This document shows positions 43,799 through 50,895 of a stretch of DNA of 64,000 bases, one piece after another. The position numbers and the translations under genes were made by a program. Positions within the stretch are counted from its first letter, which is position 1; each line of letters starts with the position of its first letter. The notes below the pieces were generated by a model. The model worked only from the letters and a program-made list of their open reading frames with translations, had not been told where the DNA came from and did no database searches. Origin of the DNA: Variovorax saccharolyticus (GTDB lineage Bacteria > Pseudomonadota > Gammaproteobacteria > Burkholderiales > Burkholderiaceae_C); assembly GCF_030316765.1 (NCBI RefSeq), contig NZ_JASZYT010000005.1:186001-250000 (forward strand), read 5' to 3'.

Positions 43799-45135
43799 GG
43801 TGCTACGGGCGCGGGCGTGACGGTCACCGTCTGCGAATGCGGGTAGTTCGGTCCGGTGACGGTCTCGCCCTCGGGCATGTTGATCGACTGGTCGATCGTG
43901 ACCAGCGTCGGATGGACCACGAAATCGTGCAGCGATGCCTCGACCAGGCTCGGGTCCACGGTCGGGTTGTCGAGCGCGTCGTTGCCGAACTCGAAGCCGC
44001 CGCGGGCCCGGATCGTGAGGTCCGGCGTGCCGTTGGACAGCGCGGTGTCGGCCAGGTTGCTGAGCTGCGCGGTGACCTGCACGGCCACGGTCGGCTGGTC
44101 CTGCGACAGGCTGCCGTAGGGCAGCTGCAGCACCACCAACTGGTCGCCGGGACGCATGCCGACGCTGGCCGCCGTGATGACCAGCGGATTGCCGCTCGCA
44201 TCCCGGGCCAGCGGATGGGTGGCGTTGCCGGCCGCGTCGAAAGTCACGACGAAGGACTGCACCGGCTGGCCGAGGTAGCTGGCCGCGATGAAGGTGGCGC
44301 CGTCGTTGCCGTCCTTGCCGGTCGCCGGCATGAAGAGGTCGATGTACGGGGCATAGCCGATGTCCACCGAGGTGTTGCTCATGTTGACCGTGAAGCTGAA
44401 CTGGCCGCCGAGCAGGGCGTCGGTGCCGCCCGCCGAGAGGCTGACGCTCGGGCCGGCGGCCAGCAGGCCCTGGAAGCCGGCGAGCGCGGCGGCGTCGAGC
44501 GCGATGGCCTTGTCGACGTCGCCGCTGCGCACCTCGAGCGTCCAGTTGCCGCCGGCGGCCGCGTTGCCGGTGTCGTCGGCCGAGGCGCCGACGTCGGCGC
44601 CGGTCCAGCGCGCCAGTTCGCCCACGAGGGTCCGGCCCGCGAGGCCCTCGCCGACCCGGCAGCCGTACAGCTGGATGTCGGCGCCGGCGCCCAGTTCGGC
44701 GCGCCAGCCGCTCAGCAGCTCGCCGGCCTGCGCGATGTTGTCGCTGGAGAGCGTGCGGCTGCCCAGCGTGAACTGGCCGGAGGCGCCGTGCGAGAAGATC
44801 TGGATCGATTCGACCGGACCCATCTCGGCCAGCGCCGCGGAGATCGCGGCCAGGCCGTCGGTGCGGCTGTCGACCACCAGCAGCCGGGCATCGGAGGGCA
44901 GCTGCGCCGCCAGTTGGGTACGGTTCTCGACCCGGCTGTCGATCACCACCAGCTGCTGCGCGACCGGTGCCGGCGGAACGGGTGCAGGCTGGGCTTCGGT
45001 CGTGACGGGCATGCGGGGCCCGGCGTCGGCCGGATGCGAAGGATCGGTGTGCTGCTGCTCGGTGGCCGCGGCCGCATCGAACAGGATGCGCGGCTCAAGT
45101 GCCAAGGCGTTGCTTTGCGGAGCGAATGCGTTCAT
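43711..45135 (-). CDS. Giant surface protein, N-terminal segment with LEPR motif and DUF4347 domain
   Basis: From ATG at 45135 (MNAFAPQSNA). Residues ~14-22 are LEPRILFDA, the N-terminal LEPR-XLL-type signature of large repeat proteins. A DUF4347 domain follows (VVIDSRVENRTQLAAQL to LYGCRVGEGLAGRTLVGELA, about residues 60-210), then DUF11-like domains. The sense frame is good to about 43800, where a CCCC run replaces what should be five Cs (VAP-PNADGTTTLVFD continues in the next frame); the remaining codons to 43711 are out of frame. An in-frame ATG at 45168 overlaps a promoter-like -10, so I prefer 45135. Confidence 0.85.
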   Translation of the reverse strand: MNAFAPQSNALALEPRILFDAAAATEQQHTDPSHPADAGPRMPVTTEAQPAPVPPAPVAQQLVVIDSRVENRTQLAAQLPSDARLLVVDSRTDGLAAISAALAEMGPVESIQIFSHGASGQFTLGSRTLSSDNIAQAGELLSGWRAELGAGADIQLYGCRVGEGLAGRTLVGELARWTGADVGASADDTGNAAAGGNWTLEVRSGDVDKAIALDAAALAGFQGLLAAGPSVSLSAGGTDALLGGQFSFTVNMSNTSVDIGYAPYIDLFMPATGKDGNDGATFIAASYLGQPVQSFVVTFDAAGNATHPLARDASGNPLVITAASVGMRPGDQLVVLQLPYGSLSQDQPTVAVQVTAQLSNLADTALSNGTPDLTIRARGGFEFGNDALDNPTVDPSLVEASLHDFVVHPTLVTIDQSINMPEGETVTGPNYPHSQTVTVTPAPVAPRTPTARRPWSSISPRRCGPRPAPCSWAR

Positions 45136-45166
45136 GTGGGAGAGATCCGTTGAACCATCTCGGAGC

Positions 45167-45195
45167 ATTCAAATCGTCAAGCCGTCATGCGTCAA
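45167..45195 (-). promoter_or_regulatory. Possible promoter of the giant adhesin/export operon
   Basis: On the minus strand TTGACG and TTGAAT are separated by 17 nt, giving a start near 45160 and a ~25-nt leader to the ATG at 45135. A direct repeat GGCTTGACG occurs twice within this region. The gap to the upstream membrane-protein gene is only 45-78 nt, so read-through is also possible. Confidence 0.4.
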
Positions 45196-45213
45196 GCCTG
45201 TCCTGCCCGGCGG

Positions 45214-46416
45214 CTAGAGGAACAGCCCCACCATCTTTTCGAGCACCTTGTCAAAGGGCACCAACGCCAGCGCAACCACGCCGAAGGGCAGGGCGGTGGC
45301 CATGGCCAGCGTGAAGGCGCTGCGCAGTTCGACCGGTATGACCCGCATCTGGTAGGCCTTCTCGACCGACTGGAACAGGTCGGCCACGGCGGAGAAGTCG
45401 GGCGACGACAGCGGCTCGGCGGTCTCCGGGCCCGGTGGGGAGCGCATCCATCGGTCCTCCAGGCTGGTGCCGACGCGCTGCGCGAGCGCGCCATAGGCCT
45501 TGACGCCCTGGCGCCAGGTCCGCAGCAACGGCGCGCAGAAGCACAGCAGCGGGGCCGTGAACAGCACCAGCACGAAGACGATGCTGCCGAAGGCGACCCG
45601 GCCAAGCTGCTCGGGCGTGATGTCGCCGCCGGCCAGCAGGTGCGCCAGCTCCAGCGCTGCCACGATCACGCCGATCGCGATGCCGAGCAGCGAGAAGCTG
45701 TTGAGCGAGTAGCTCACGAACATGAGCCCGCCCGCGCCTTCCGGGTGCGAAGCGACCAGCCGCAGGTCGAGCCGCGAGACCCGCCACAGGTAGAGCGCCC
45801 AGAGAAAGATCCGCCAGGCCCAGCCGAGCAGCAGGACCAGCAGCAGGGGCAGGCTGACCAGCATGGCCCACCAGCTGGCGGGCGAGCGTCCCAGCGGCGC
45901 GCCTTCGCTGGCCGAGCGATGCCAGTCGGGCAGGAAGCTCGTCGGCACATGGGTCACGAGCAGGACCGCGAGCACATAGGCGAGCACCACCGCAACGGCT
46001 TCGACCAGCCACCAGTCGCGCAGCCGCCGGATGGAGTGGACCACGCGCTCGTAGGCCGGGAGTTCAGTCGCCGGGATCAGGCCGCGATCCCTGAAGGTGT
46101 GCGCGAGTTCGCCCAGCAGCGGGATGCACGCCGCCTCGGCCAGCACCAGCAGCGGGGCCACGATGAGCGAGCGCGCATGCACCGAGGCATCGCGCAGGAA
46201 GGCCCGCCACACTTCGTCGTGGCCCGCGGGAATGGACAGCAGCGCGAGCAGCAGCAGGGGCAGCCAGCCGACGCAGGCGACGATCAGCGCGCGCCGGACC
46301 ACATGCTGGTGGTCCGGATCGAAGCGCCCCCAGAGCCGCAGCAGGCGCAGCGGCGGCCCGCCGTTGAAGAGATGGAGTTCGCGCGTGTCGCGAAGATCGG
46401 GAGCGTTGCTGGGCAA
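45214..46416 (-). CDS. Polytopic membrane protein of unknown function
   Basis: About 400 residues; likely start TTG at 46416 with GAGAG just upstream. Six or seven membrane segments (for example LIVACVGWLPLLLLALLSI, AVAVVLAYVLAVLLVTHV, FVLVLFTAPLLCF) alternate with basic loops; no enzyme motif is visible. It follows the DUF202 gene after 26 nt and ends just before the giant adhesin operon on the same strand. It probably belongs to the DUF1622-DUF202 operon controlled by the ACCAAAG box at 47340; a link to adhesin export is possible by position only. Confidence 0.75.
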   Translation of the reverse strand: MPSNAPDLRDTRELHLFNGGPPLRLLRLWGRFDPDHQHVVRRALIVACVGWLPLLLLALLSIPAGHDEVWRAFLRDASVHARSLIVAPLLVLAEAACIPLLGELAHTFRDRGLIPATELPAYERVVHSIRRLRDWWLVEAVAVVLAYVLAVLLVTHVPTSFLPDWHRSASEGAPLGRSPASWWAMLVSLPLLLVLLLGWAWRIFLWALYLWRVSRLDLRLVASHPEGAGGLMFVSYSLNSFSLLGIAIGVIVAALELAHLLAGGDITPEQLGRVAFGSIVFVLVLFTAPLLCFCAPLLRTWRQGVKAYGALAQRVGTSLEDRWMRSPPGPETAEPLSSPDFSAVADLFQSVEKAYQMRVIPVELRSAFTLAMATALPFGVVALALVPFDKVLEKMVGLFL

Positions 46417-46442
46417 TGGACTCTCGCGGTGGTGCCGCGTCC

Positions 46443-46925
46443 TCAGGTGAGCATCAGCCAGATGGCGCTGACCGAGCCCATCACGAGGATGGCGAGGGTC
46501 AGCAGCGTGACCGACATCGAACTCGGCTCGAAGCGCTCCTCCACGATCTCGTGATGCACGCGGCGATAGCGCAGCAGCGCCCACAGCAGCAGCACGACAC
46601 CGACGATGACCATGCCGAGCCCGACGGTGGCCGCGTCGCGCAACGCAAACGACTCCTGGTTGAGCTTCTCGGCGTTTCCGCTCTGCTGCAGGTAGATGCT
46701 GAAGCGGTTGATCGTGATGCCGAAGCTCATGAGCGACAGCGCCGTTCGCAGGTAGGCGAGGTGGGTGCGTTCGTTGGCCAGGTGCGATCGCACATCCGAC
46801 AGGGCGGTCCGGTGCTCCGACATCTGGGTCCGAAAGGCGGACAGCTGGGTGGCGGTGTTGGTGGGCTCCTTGGCGACCTCCTGCGCCAGGTCGGGCGGCA
46901 GGTCCGGCAGGCGGGGCCCGGTCAT
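46443..46925 (-). CDS. DUF202 (YidH-like) membrane protein
   Basis: 160 residues. A ~50-residue soluble helix with heptad character (SAFRTQMSEHRTALSDVRSH) leads to the DUF202 signature NERTHLAYLRTALSLMSFGI and three membrane helices ending at the C-terminus. Family function is not established. The start ATG overlaps the DUF1622 stop (ATGA), so the two small membrane proteins are co-produced. Confidence 0.87.
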   Translation of the reverse strand: MTGPRLPDLPPDLAQEVAKEPTNTATQLSAFRTQMSEHRTALSDVRSHLANERTHLAYLRTALSLMSFGITINRFSIYLQQSGNAEKLNQESFALRDAATVGLGMVIVGVVLLLWALLRYRRVHHEIVEERFEPSSMSVTLLTLAILVMGSVSAIWLMLT

Positions 46926-47305
46926 GGCGGCTTTCCTCGTGCCGCCGCCTTCGACTCCTCGGTCTCGAGCGAGATCCGGCGCGCCATTTCGAGGTCGCGT
47001 CCCAGGAAGAAGCCCAGCAGCGTGCGGATCGCGGCGATGGTGGCGAGGCGGCCGAGTTCGTCCCAGCTCGGCGCCACCACCGTGGAGACCAGGTCGGCTG
47101 CCAGCATGAACTCCAGCCCGACCATCAGCCAGCGCGACATGCCCTGCCAGACGCTGAGCGACAACTCGCTGGCCGCCGCCCCCGTGAACGCGCCGACCAG
47201 CAGGTTCTTGATCGCCAGCAGGGCACCGATGGCGAGCAGCACCAGCGTCGCCGCCTCCAGCAGCTGGGACAGGATGATGGCCGAGTCGTGCAGCAACTGT
47301 TCCAT
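46922..47305 (-). CDS. DUF1622 membrane protein
   Basis: 127 residues, three membrane helices (ATLVLLAIGALLAIKNLLV, LMVGLEFMLAADLVSTVV, AAIRTLLGFFLGRDLE) with the RTLLGFFLGRDLE end typical of DUF1622. The ATG at 47305 has no ribosome binding site; with the predicted promoter the transcript would be nearly leaderless. It begins a three-gene membrane-protein operon. Confidence 0.85.
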   Translation of the reverse strand: MEQLLHDSAIILSQLLEAATLVLLAIGALLAIKNLLVGAFTGAAASELSLSVWQGMSRWLMVGLEFMLAADLVSTVVAPSWDELGRLATIAAIRTLLGFFLGRDLEMARRISLETEESKAAARGKPP

Positions 47306-47339
47306 GGGATTCTGGTTGTACCGGCAAGCGTCCTGGCCC

Positions 47340-47360
47340 GGAACTAGCCTTTGGTTAAGT
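47340..47360 (-). promoter_or_regulatory. ACCAAAG box before the DUF1622 operon (site 2 of 4)
   Basis: Minus-strand ACT-TA-ACCAAAG-GCT-AGTTCC. The sequence GGTACA begins 26 nt after ACCAAAG, exactly where GGTACC occurs at the neighbouring site 47759. It overlaps the last codons and stop of the receiver-only gene and lies 35 nt before the DUF1622 ATG. Confidence 0.7.
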
Positions 47361-47727
47361 CGCTGCCGTGCCGGCGGATCGCCTCGAGCAGTTCGTCGCT
47401 CGAGAAGGGCTTGCGCAACAGGCATGACGCCTTCGCCTCGGCCGCCAGCCGGGCCAGCGCGGCATCGTCGCTCGCCGTGATGAACACCACCGGGACCCGG
47501 ATGTCGGCCGCCTGCATGCGCATCTGGACTTCGAAGCCGGACAGCCCCGGCATGTGGATGTCGAGAATCACGCAGGCCGGGCGCTGCGTGTCCAGCGAGG
47601 CCAGGAACTCCTCCCCCGATGCGAAGCTGCTGACCCGGTAGTCGGCGAGCCGCAGCACCCGCCCGAGCATCGTCCGCATGGGCGACTCGTCGTCCACCAC
47701 GGCGATAAGCGGATCGATGGCGTGCAC
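47344..47727 (-). CDS. Receiver-only response regulator
   Basis: 127 residues from GTG at 47727; a single receiver domain with acidic pair Asp12-Asp13, acceptor Asp56 in CVILDIHMPGLSG, switch FITASDD and lysine in LLRKPF. No output domain. Such proteins act as phosphate sinks or docking regulators; here it follows a FixJ-type regulator and its kinase on the same strand. A dyad and ACCAAAG box lie in the 47-nt gap upstream, so it probably has its own promoter and may tune the kinase. Confidence 0.9.
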   Translation of the reverse strand: MHAIDPLIAVVDDESPMRTMLGRVLRLADYRVSSFASGEEFLASLDTQRPACVILDIHMPGLSGFEVQMRMQAADIRVPVVFITASDDAALARLAAEAKASCLLRKPFSSDELLEAIRRHGSDLTKG

Positions 47728-47758
47728 GGCATGAAGGTACCGCGTTGCCGCTGCGGCG

Positions 47759-47779
47759 GGGACTGGTCTTTGGTTCAGT
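47759..47779 (-). promoter_or_regulatory. ACCAAAG box before the receiver-only gene (site 1 of 4)
   Basis: Minus-strand ACT-GA-ACCAAAG-ACC-AGTCCC. It forms a perfect 7-bp dyad GGGACTG/CAGTCCC (47759-47765 and 47776-47782) around the core and overlaps the end of the FixJ-type gene. GGTACC begins 26 nt after ACCAAAG. Confidence 0.7.
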
Positions 47780-48395
47780 CCCGTTGTGCCGCCGGGATGC
47801 CGAGCCGGGCCGCGATGTGCATCAGCTCGGCCGCGGTCCGCACCTGCATGCGCTCCATGATGCGGGCCCGATGGAACTTGACGGTCTGTTCGACGATGCC
47901 GAGGTCGGCCGCGATCTGCTTGTTGAGCCGGCCCCGGACCACGCCCGCGAGCACCTCGCGTTCGCGCGGCGTGAGCGTGGCCAGCCGCTGCTCGCAGACC
48001 GTGCTGTCGGCCCGGGCCCGGCGGATCGATGCCGATTCCGCGAAGGCGGCGCGCACCGCGCTCGCCAGCGCCGGCCCGCCGACCGGCTTGGTGAGGAAGT
48101 CGGCGGCGCCGGCCTTGATCGCCTTGACCGACATGGGGATGTCGCCGTGGCCGGTCAGGAACACGATCGGCCAGGCTTGTCCGGATTCGGCCAGGCGCCG
48201 CTGCAGTTCGAGCCCGTCGAGTCCGGGCATGGTCACGTCCAGCACCAGGCAGCCTTCGGTGTCGGGATCGGGCCGGGCCAGGAAGGCTTCGGCCGAGTCG
48301 AAGGTCCGCACCTCCCATTCGTCTTCCTGGCGCAGCATCCGCGCCAGCGCCCTTCGCACCGCGGGGTCGTCGTCGACCAGGAAGATGGTGTGCAT
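47775..48395 (-). CDS. FixJ/NarL-type response regulator
   Basis: 206 residues from ATG at 48395. Receiver with DDD (8-10), acceptor Asp53 in LVLDVTMPGLDG, FLTGHGD and FLTKPV; then a LuxR-type helix-turn-helix (LTPREREVLAGVVRGRLNKQIAADL, HRARIMERM). The gene begins 15 nt after the kinase stop, so the two form a cognate pair. I infer that it binds the ACCAAAG boxes found before its own receiver-only partner, the DUF1622 operon, the sulfatase operon and the DUF2092 operon. Confidence 0.93.
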   Translation of the reverse strand: MHTIFLVDDDPAVRRALARMLRQEDEWEVRTFDSAEAFLARPDPDTEGCLVLDVTMPGLDGLELQRRLAESGQAWPIVFLTGHGDIPMSVKAIKAGAADFLTKPVGGPALASAVRAAFAESASIRRARADSTVCEQRLATLTPREREVLAGVVRGRLNKQIAADLGIVEQTVKFHRARIMERMQVRTAAELMHIAARLGIPAAQRD

Positions 48396-48409
48396 CGCGC
48401 GTTCCACGT

Positions 48410-50647
48410 TCAGGCGCCCTGCCGTGCGGGCCAGGTGGCGCAGAAGACCGCGCCGCTGTCCGGCGCGTTGGCCGCGGTCAGTGTGCCACGGTGGCCCTCG
48501 ACGATCGAACGGCAGATCGCGAGCCCCATCCCGGTGCCTCCGGGCTTGGTGCTCCAGAAGGGGTCGAACAGGTGCGGCATGTCGGCCGCCGCGATCCCGC
48601 TGCCCTGATCGATCACGCACAGGCGCACCCTCGTGCCGAGCAGCTCGGTGCGGACGACCAGCCGGCGGCGCGCCGGCGCGATGCCGGCCATGGCGTCGGC
48701 GGCATTCAGGATCAGGTTCAGCAGCACCTGCTGCAATTGCACCCGGCCGCCGTCGACCAGCGCGAGCGCTGGCGCGAGCTCGGCCACCGCCTCGACATGC
48801 CGCGTCGTCAGCTCGGTGCGCACCAGCTCGAGCGTCTCGGTCACCAGCGCGTTGAGGTCCAGCGGCGCGAGCGTCATCTCGCCGCGCTTGAAGAGGGCGC
48901 CGAGCCGGCGGATCACCTCCGCCGCGCGCCGGTCCTCGCTGATGATGTCGTCGCAGATGGCGCGCAGCTCGACCAGGTCGAGTTCAGGCTTGCCGAGCAT
49001 CTTGCGCGCGGCCTCGGCATTGCCGAGGATGGCGGCCAGCGGCTGGTTGAGCTGGTGGGCGATCGATGCCGAGAGCTGTCCCAGCATCGACACGCGCGTC
49101 ATGTGGGTGAGCGCCGAACGGTCCTTCTGGGCCTGGAGTTCGGCTTCCTTGCGGGCCGTGATGTCGAGCGCCACGCCGGTGATGCGCCGGCTGCCTTTTT
49201 CGGCCCGGCCCCGTGCGGCGATCCAACGCACCTGGCCGCCGGGCTCGAGGACGCGGTACTCGACGTCGAGCTCCTCGTCGCGCTCGACGGCCTGCTGCGC
49301 GGCCTGGTGCAGCTCTTCGCGATCCGCCGGGTGCACGGTGTCGAGTACCTCGTTGAGCGGGCTGGCCGCGGTGCCGGCATCTTCCGGCGGCTTGCGGTCG
49401 ACGTCCCAGATCCAGGTCGAAAGCCGCGAGGCGCGGGCCGCGAGACTCATGCGGTGCTCGCTGCGCTCGAGCGCCAGTGCGGTGTGCCGCCGCCGGCGCC
49501 GCTCGATGAACAGAGCGGCGATCAGGAGGGCCTGGATCAGGAACAGCGCCGTCGCCAGCAGCGCCTGGACCCGATACCGGTCCCAGAAGGTCGGCTCCTT
49601 GAAGAAGACGACGGCGTCCGGCGGGATGTCGGCCTCGGCGATGCCCCACCTGCGCACCTGCCGCCAGTCGACCTGCAGCACGGCCGGCAGCACCGCCGGC
49701 AGGGCCACGGCCGCTGGCGCGACGCCATCGAGCAGCGCATTGAGCGCGTCCGCCGTGAAGCGGCCCATGTCGCGGTTCGCGGGCATGCGCCCGCCCACGA
49801 TGCCGGTGCCGACGAAGGCGCTGAAGGGCCCGTAGACCGGCGCGCGGGTCGATGCGGCGGCGATTCCCGCGATGGCGTCGCGCGGCGAGTAGTCGCGTCC
49901 GGTGCCGTCCCGGTAGTAGCCGGGCGAGAACACCAGGTCGCCGGCACCGAGCGCCTGCAGTCGCGCCTTGAGTGCCTCGGTCGAGAAGCCGGCGAGATAT
50001 TCGACCACCGCGGGCTTGACCGCGAGATCGTCGAAATCGGCGCGGGCCTGGGCTTCCCAGATGCGGTCGCGCGGGCTGGTGCCCGTGACGACCACGAGCC
50101 GCCGGGTGCCGGGATGCCAGCGCAGCGCTTGCTCGACAGTGCCACGGAAGTCGTATTCGACCGGCACGCCAAGCAGCGGGGCCGGCGTCGGCCGGAGGGT
50201 CTGAAGATAGGACTTGTCGATCCCGACATGGACTACCGGTGTGCCCGGGAACAGGGCTGGGCGATGGTAGAGGACGAAGTTCAGCGCCGGGTCGCCGATG
50301 GCGACGATCGCCCGCGGTGGCCGGTCGGCGTACTTTTCGCGAAGGTAGGTGGCGAGGTTGCGGTCGAAGGCCTCGCCCGAGAAGAGGGGCCGGTCCAGGA
50401 ATTCCTGGAAGATTTCGACCGGCTGCGCCGCGGTGCTCGCGATCCGTTCGCGCATGGCGCGATCGACTTCGATGTTGGCCGGCAGCAGGCGGTTGTTCGA
50501 AAACAGCACCAGCACATCCTTGGGCGTGACTTGCGCGATGGCGCCGGCGGAGATGCAGAGACCGGCAAGCAGCAGCGCCAGGCCCATGGCTGGCGGACGC
50601 CTCGCGGCGGCGTCCAGGGGGGCGTGCGCGTAGGTCCGGAACAGCAA
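48410..50647 (-). CDS. Sensor histidine kinase with ABC-type periplasmic binding domain
   Basis: About 745 residues from TTG at 50647 (ATG at 50740 and 50587 are alternatives). A signal/anchor (AMGLALLLAGLCISAGAIAQ) precedes a periplasmic ABC substrate-binding-like domain (~40-350, DVLVLFSNNRLLPANIEVDRAM, then YGPFSAFVGTGIVGG). A membrane helix (ALLATALFLIQALLIAALFI), a PAS domain, HisKA with the phospho-histidine in SIAHQLNQPLAAI and an HATPase (NLILNAADAM, GTGMGLAICRSIVE) follow. It would bind a small periplasmic ligand and phosphorylate the FixJ-type regulator. The ligand is unknown; control of sulfatases suggests a sulfate ester or product. Confidence 0.9.
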   Translation of the reverse strand: MLFRTYAHAPLDAAARRPPAMGLALLLAGLCISAGAIAQVTPKDVLVLFSNNRLLPANIEVDRAMRERIASTAAQPVEIFQEFLDRPLFSGEAFDRNLATYLREKYADRPPRAIVAIGDPALNFVLYHRPALFPGTPVVHVGIDKSYLQTLRPTPAPLLGVPVEYDFRGTVEQALRWHPGTRRLVVVTGTSPRDRIWEAQARADFDDLAVKPAVVEYLAGFSTEALKARLQALGAGDLVFSPGYYRDGTGRDYSPRDAIAGIAAASTRAPVYGPFSAFVGTGIVGGRMPANRDMGRFTADALNALLDGVAPAAVALPAVLPAVLQVDWRQVRRWGIAEADIPPDAVVFFKEPTFWDRYRVQALLATALFLIQALLIAALFIERRRRRHTALALERSEHRMSLAARASRLSTWIWDVDRKPPEDAGTAASPLNEVLDTVHPADREELHQAAQQAVERDEELDVEYRVLEPGGQVRWIAARGRAEKGSRRITGVALDITARKEAELQAQKDRSALTHMTRVSMLGQLSASIAHQLNQPLAAILGNAEAARKMLGKPELDLVELRAICDDIISEDRRAAEVIRRLGALFKRGEMTLAPLDLNALVTETLELVRTELTTRHVEAVAELAPALALVDGGRVQLQQVLLNLILNAADAMAGIAPARRRLVVRTELLGTRVRLCVIDQGSGIAAADMPHLFDPFWSTKPGGTGMGLAICRSIVEGHRGTLTAANAPDSGAVFCATWPARQGA

Positions 50648-50716
50648 GGAATGGTCTCGTCGAGGCGCGTTGAGGCAACACCGATGATGAGATCGCCCCG
50701 GCTTGCCGCACATCGG

Positions 50717-50746
50717 CCCAAGGTGCAGCGCCCCCTGCACCTTGGG
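50717..50746. promoter_or_regulatory. 12-bp inverted repeat between kinase and sulfatase genes
   Basis: CCCAAGGTGCAG (50717-50728) and CTGCACCTTGGG (50735-50746) form a perfect inverted repeat with a 6-nt spacer, a strong dimer operator candidate. The right arm extends to a 14-mer, TGCCCCAAGGTGCA on the minus strand (50736-50749), found again between the two sulfatase genes. Confidence 0.65.
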
Positions 50747-50790
50747 GCAATCATGCGCCTGATGGCGCCGGCGCAGCGGGCTCGCCGTCG

Positions 50791-50811
50791 TCTATACCAA
50801 AGGCCAGTTGC
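50791..50811 (+). promoter_or_regulatory. ACCAAAG box before the sulfatase operon (site 3 of 4)
   Basis: TCT-AT-ACCAAAG-GCC-AGTTGC, same spacing as the other three boxes; GGATGA begins 26 nt after ACCAAAG. It lies 85 nt before the first sulfatase start. Confidence 0.65.
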
Positions 50812-50895
50812 GCCGGGAGACGCCACGCGGATGATCGCCATCGCCGCAACCTGCAGCCTGCAGGGCGTCGGTCAACGAACACAAGGAGTCCCGGC

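Noticed and set aside
43790..43805. Programmed ribosomal frameshift in the adhesin
   Set aside because: No X-XXY-YYZ slippery heptamer or downstream stem; a missing base in a C-run explains it better.
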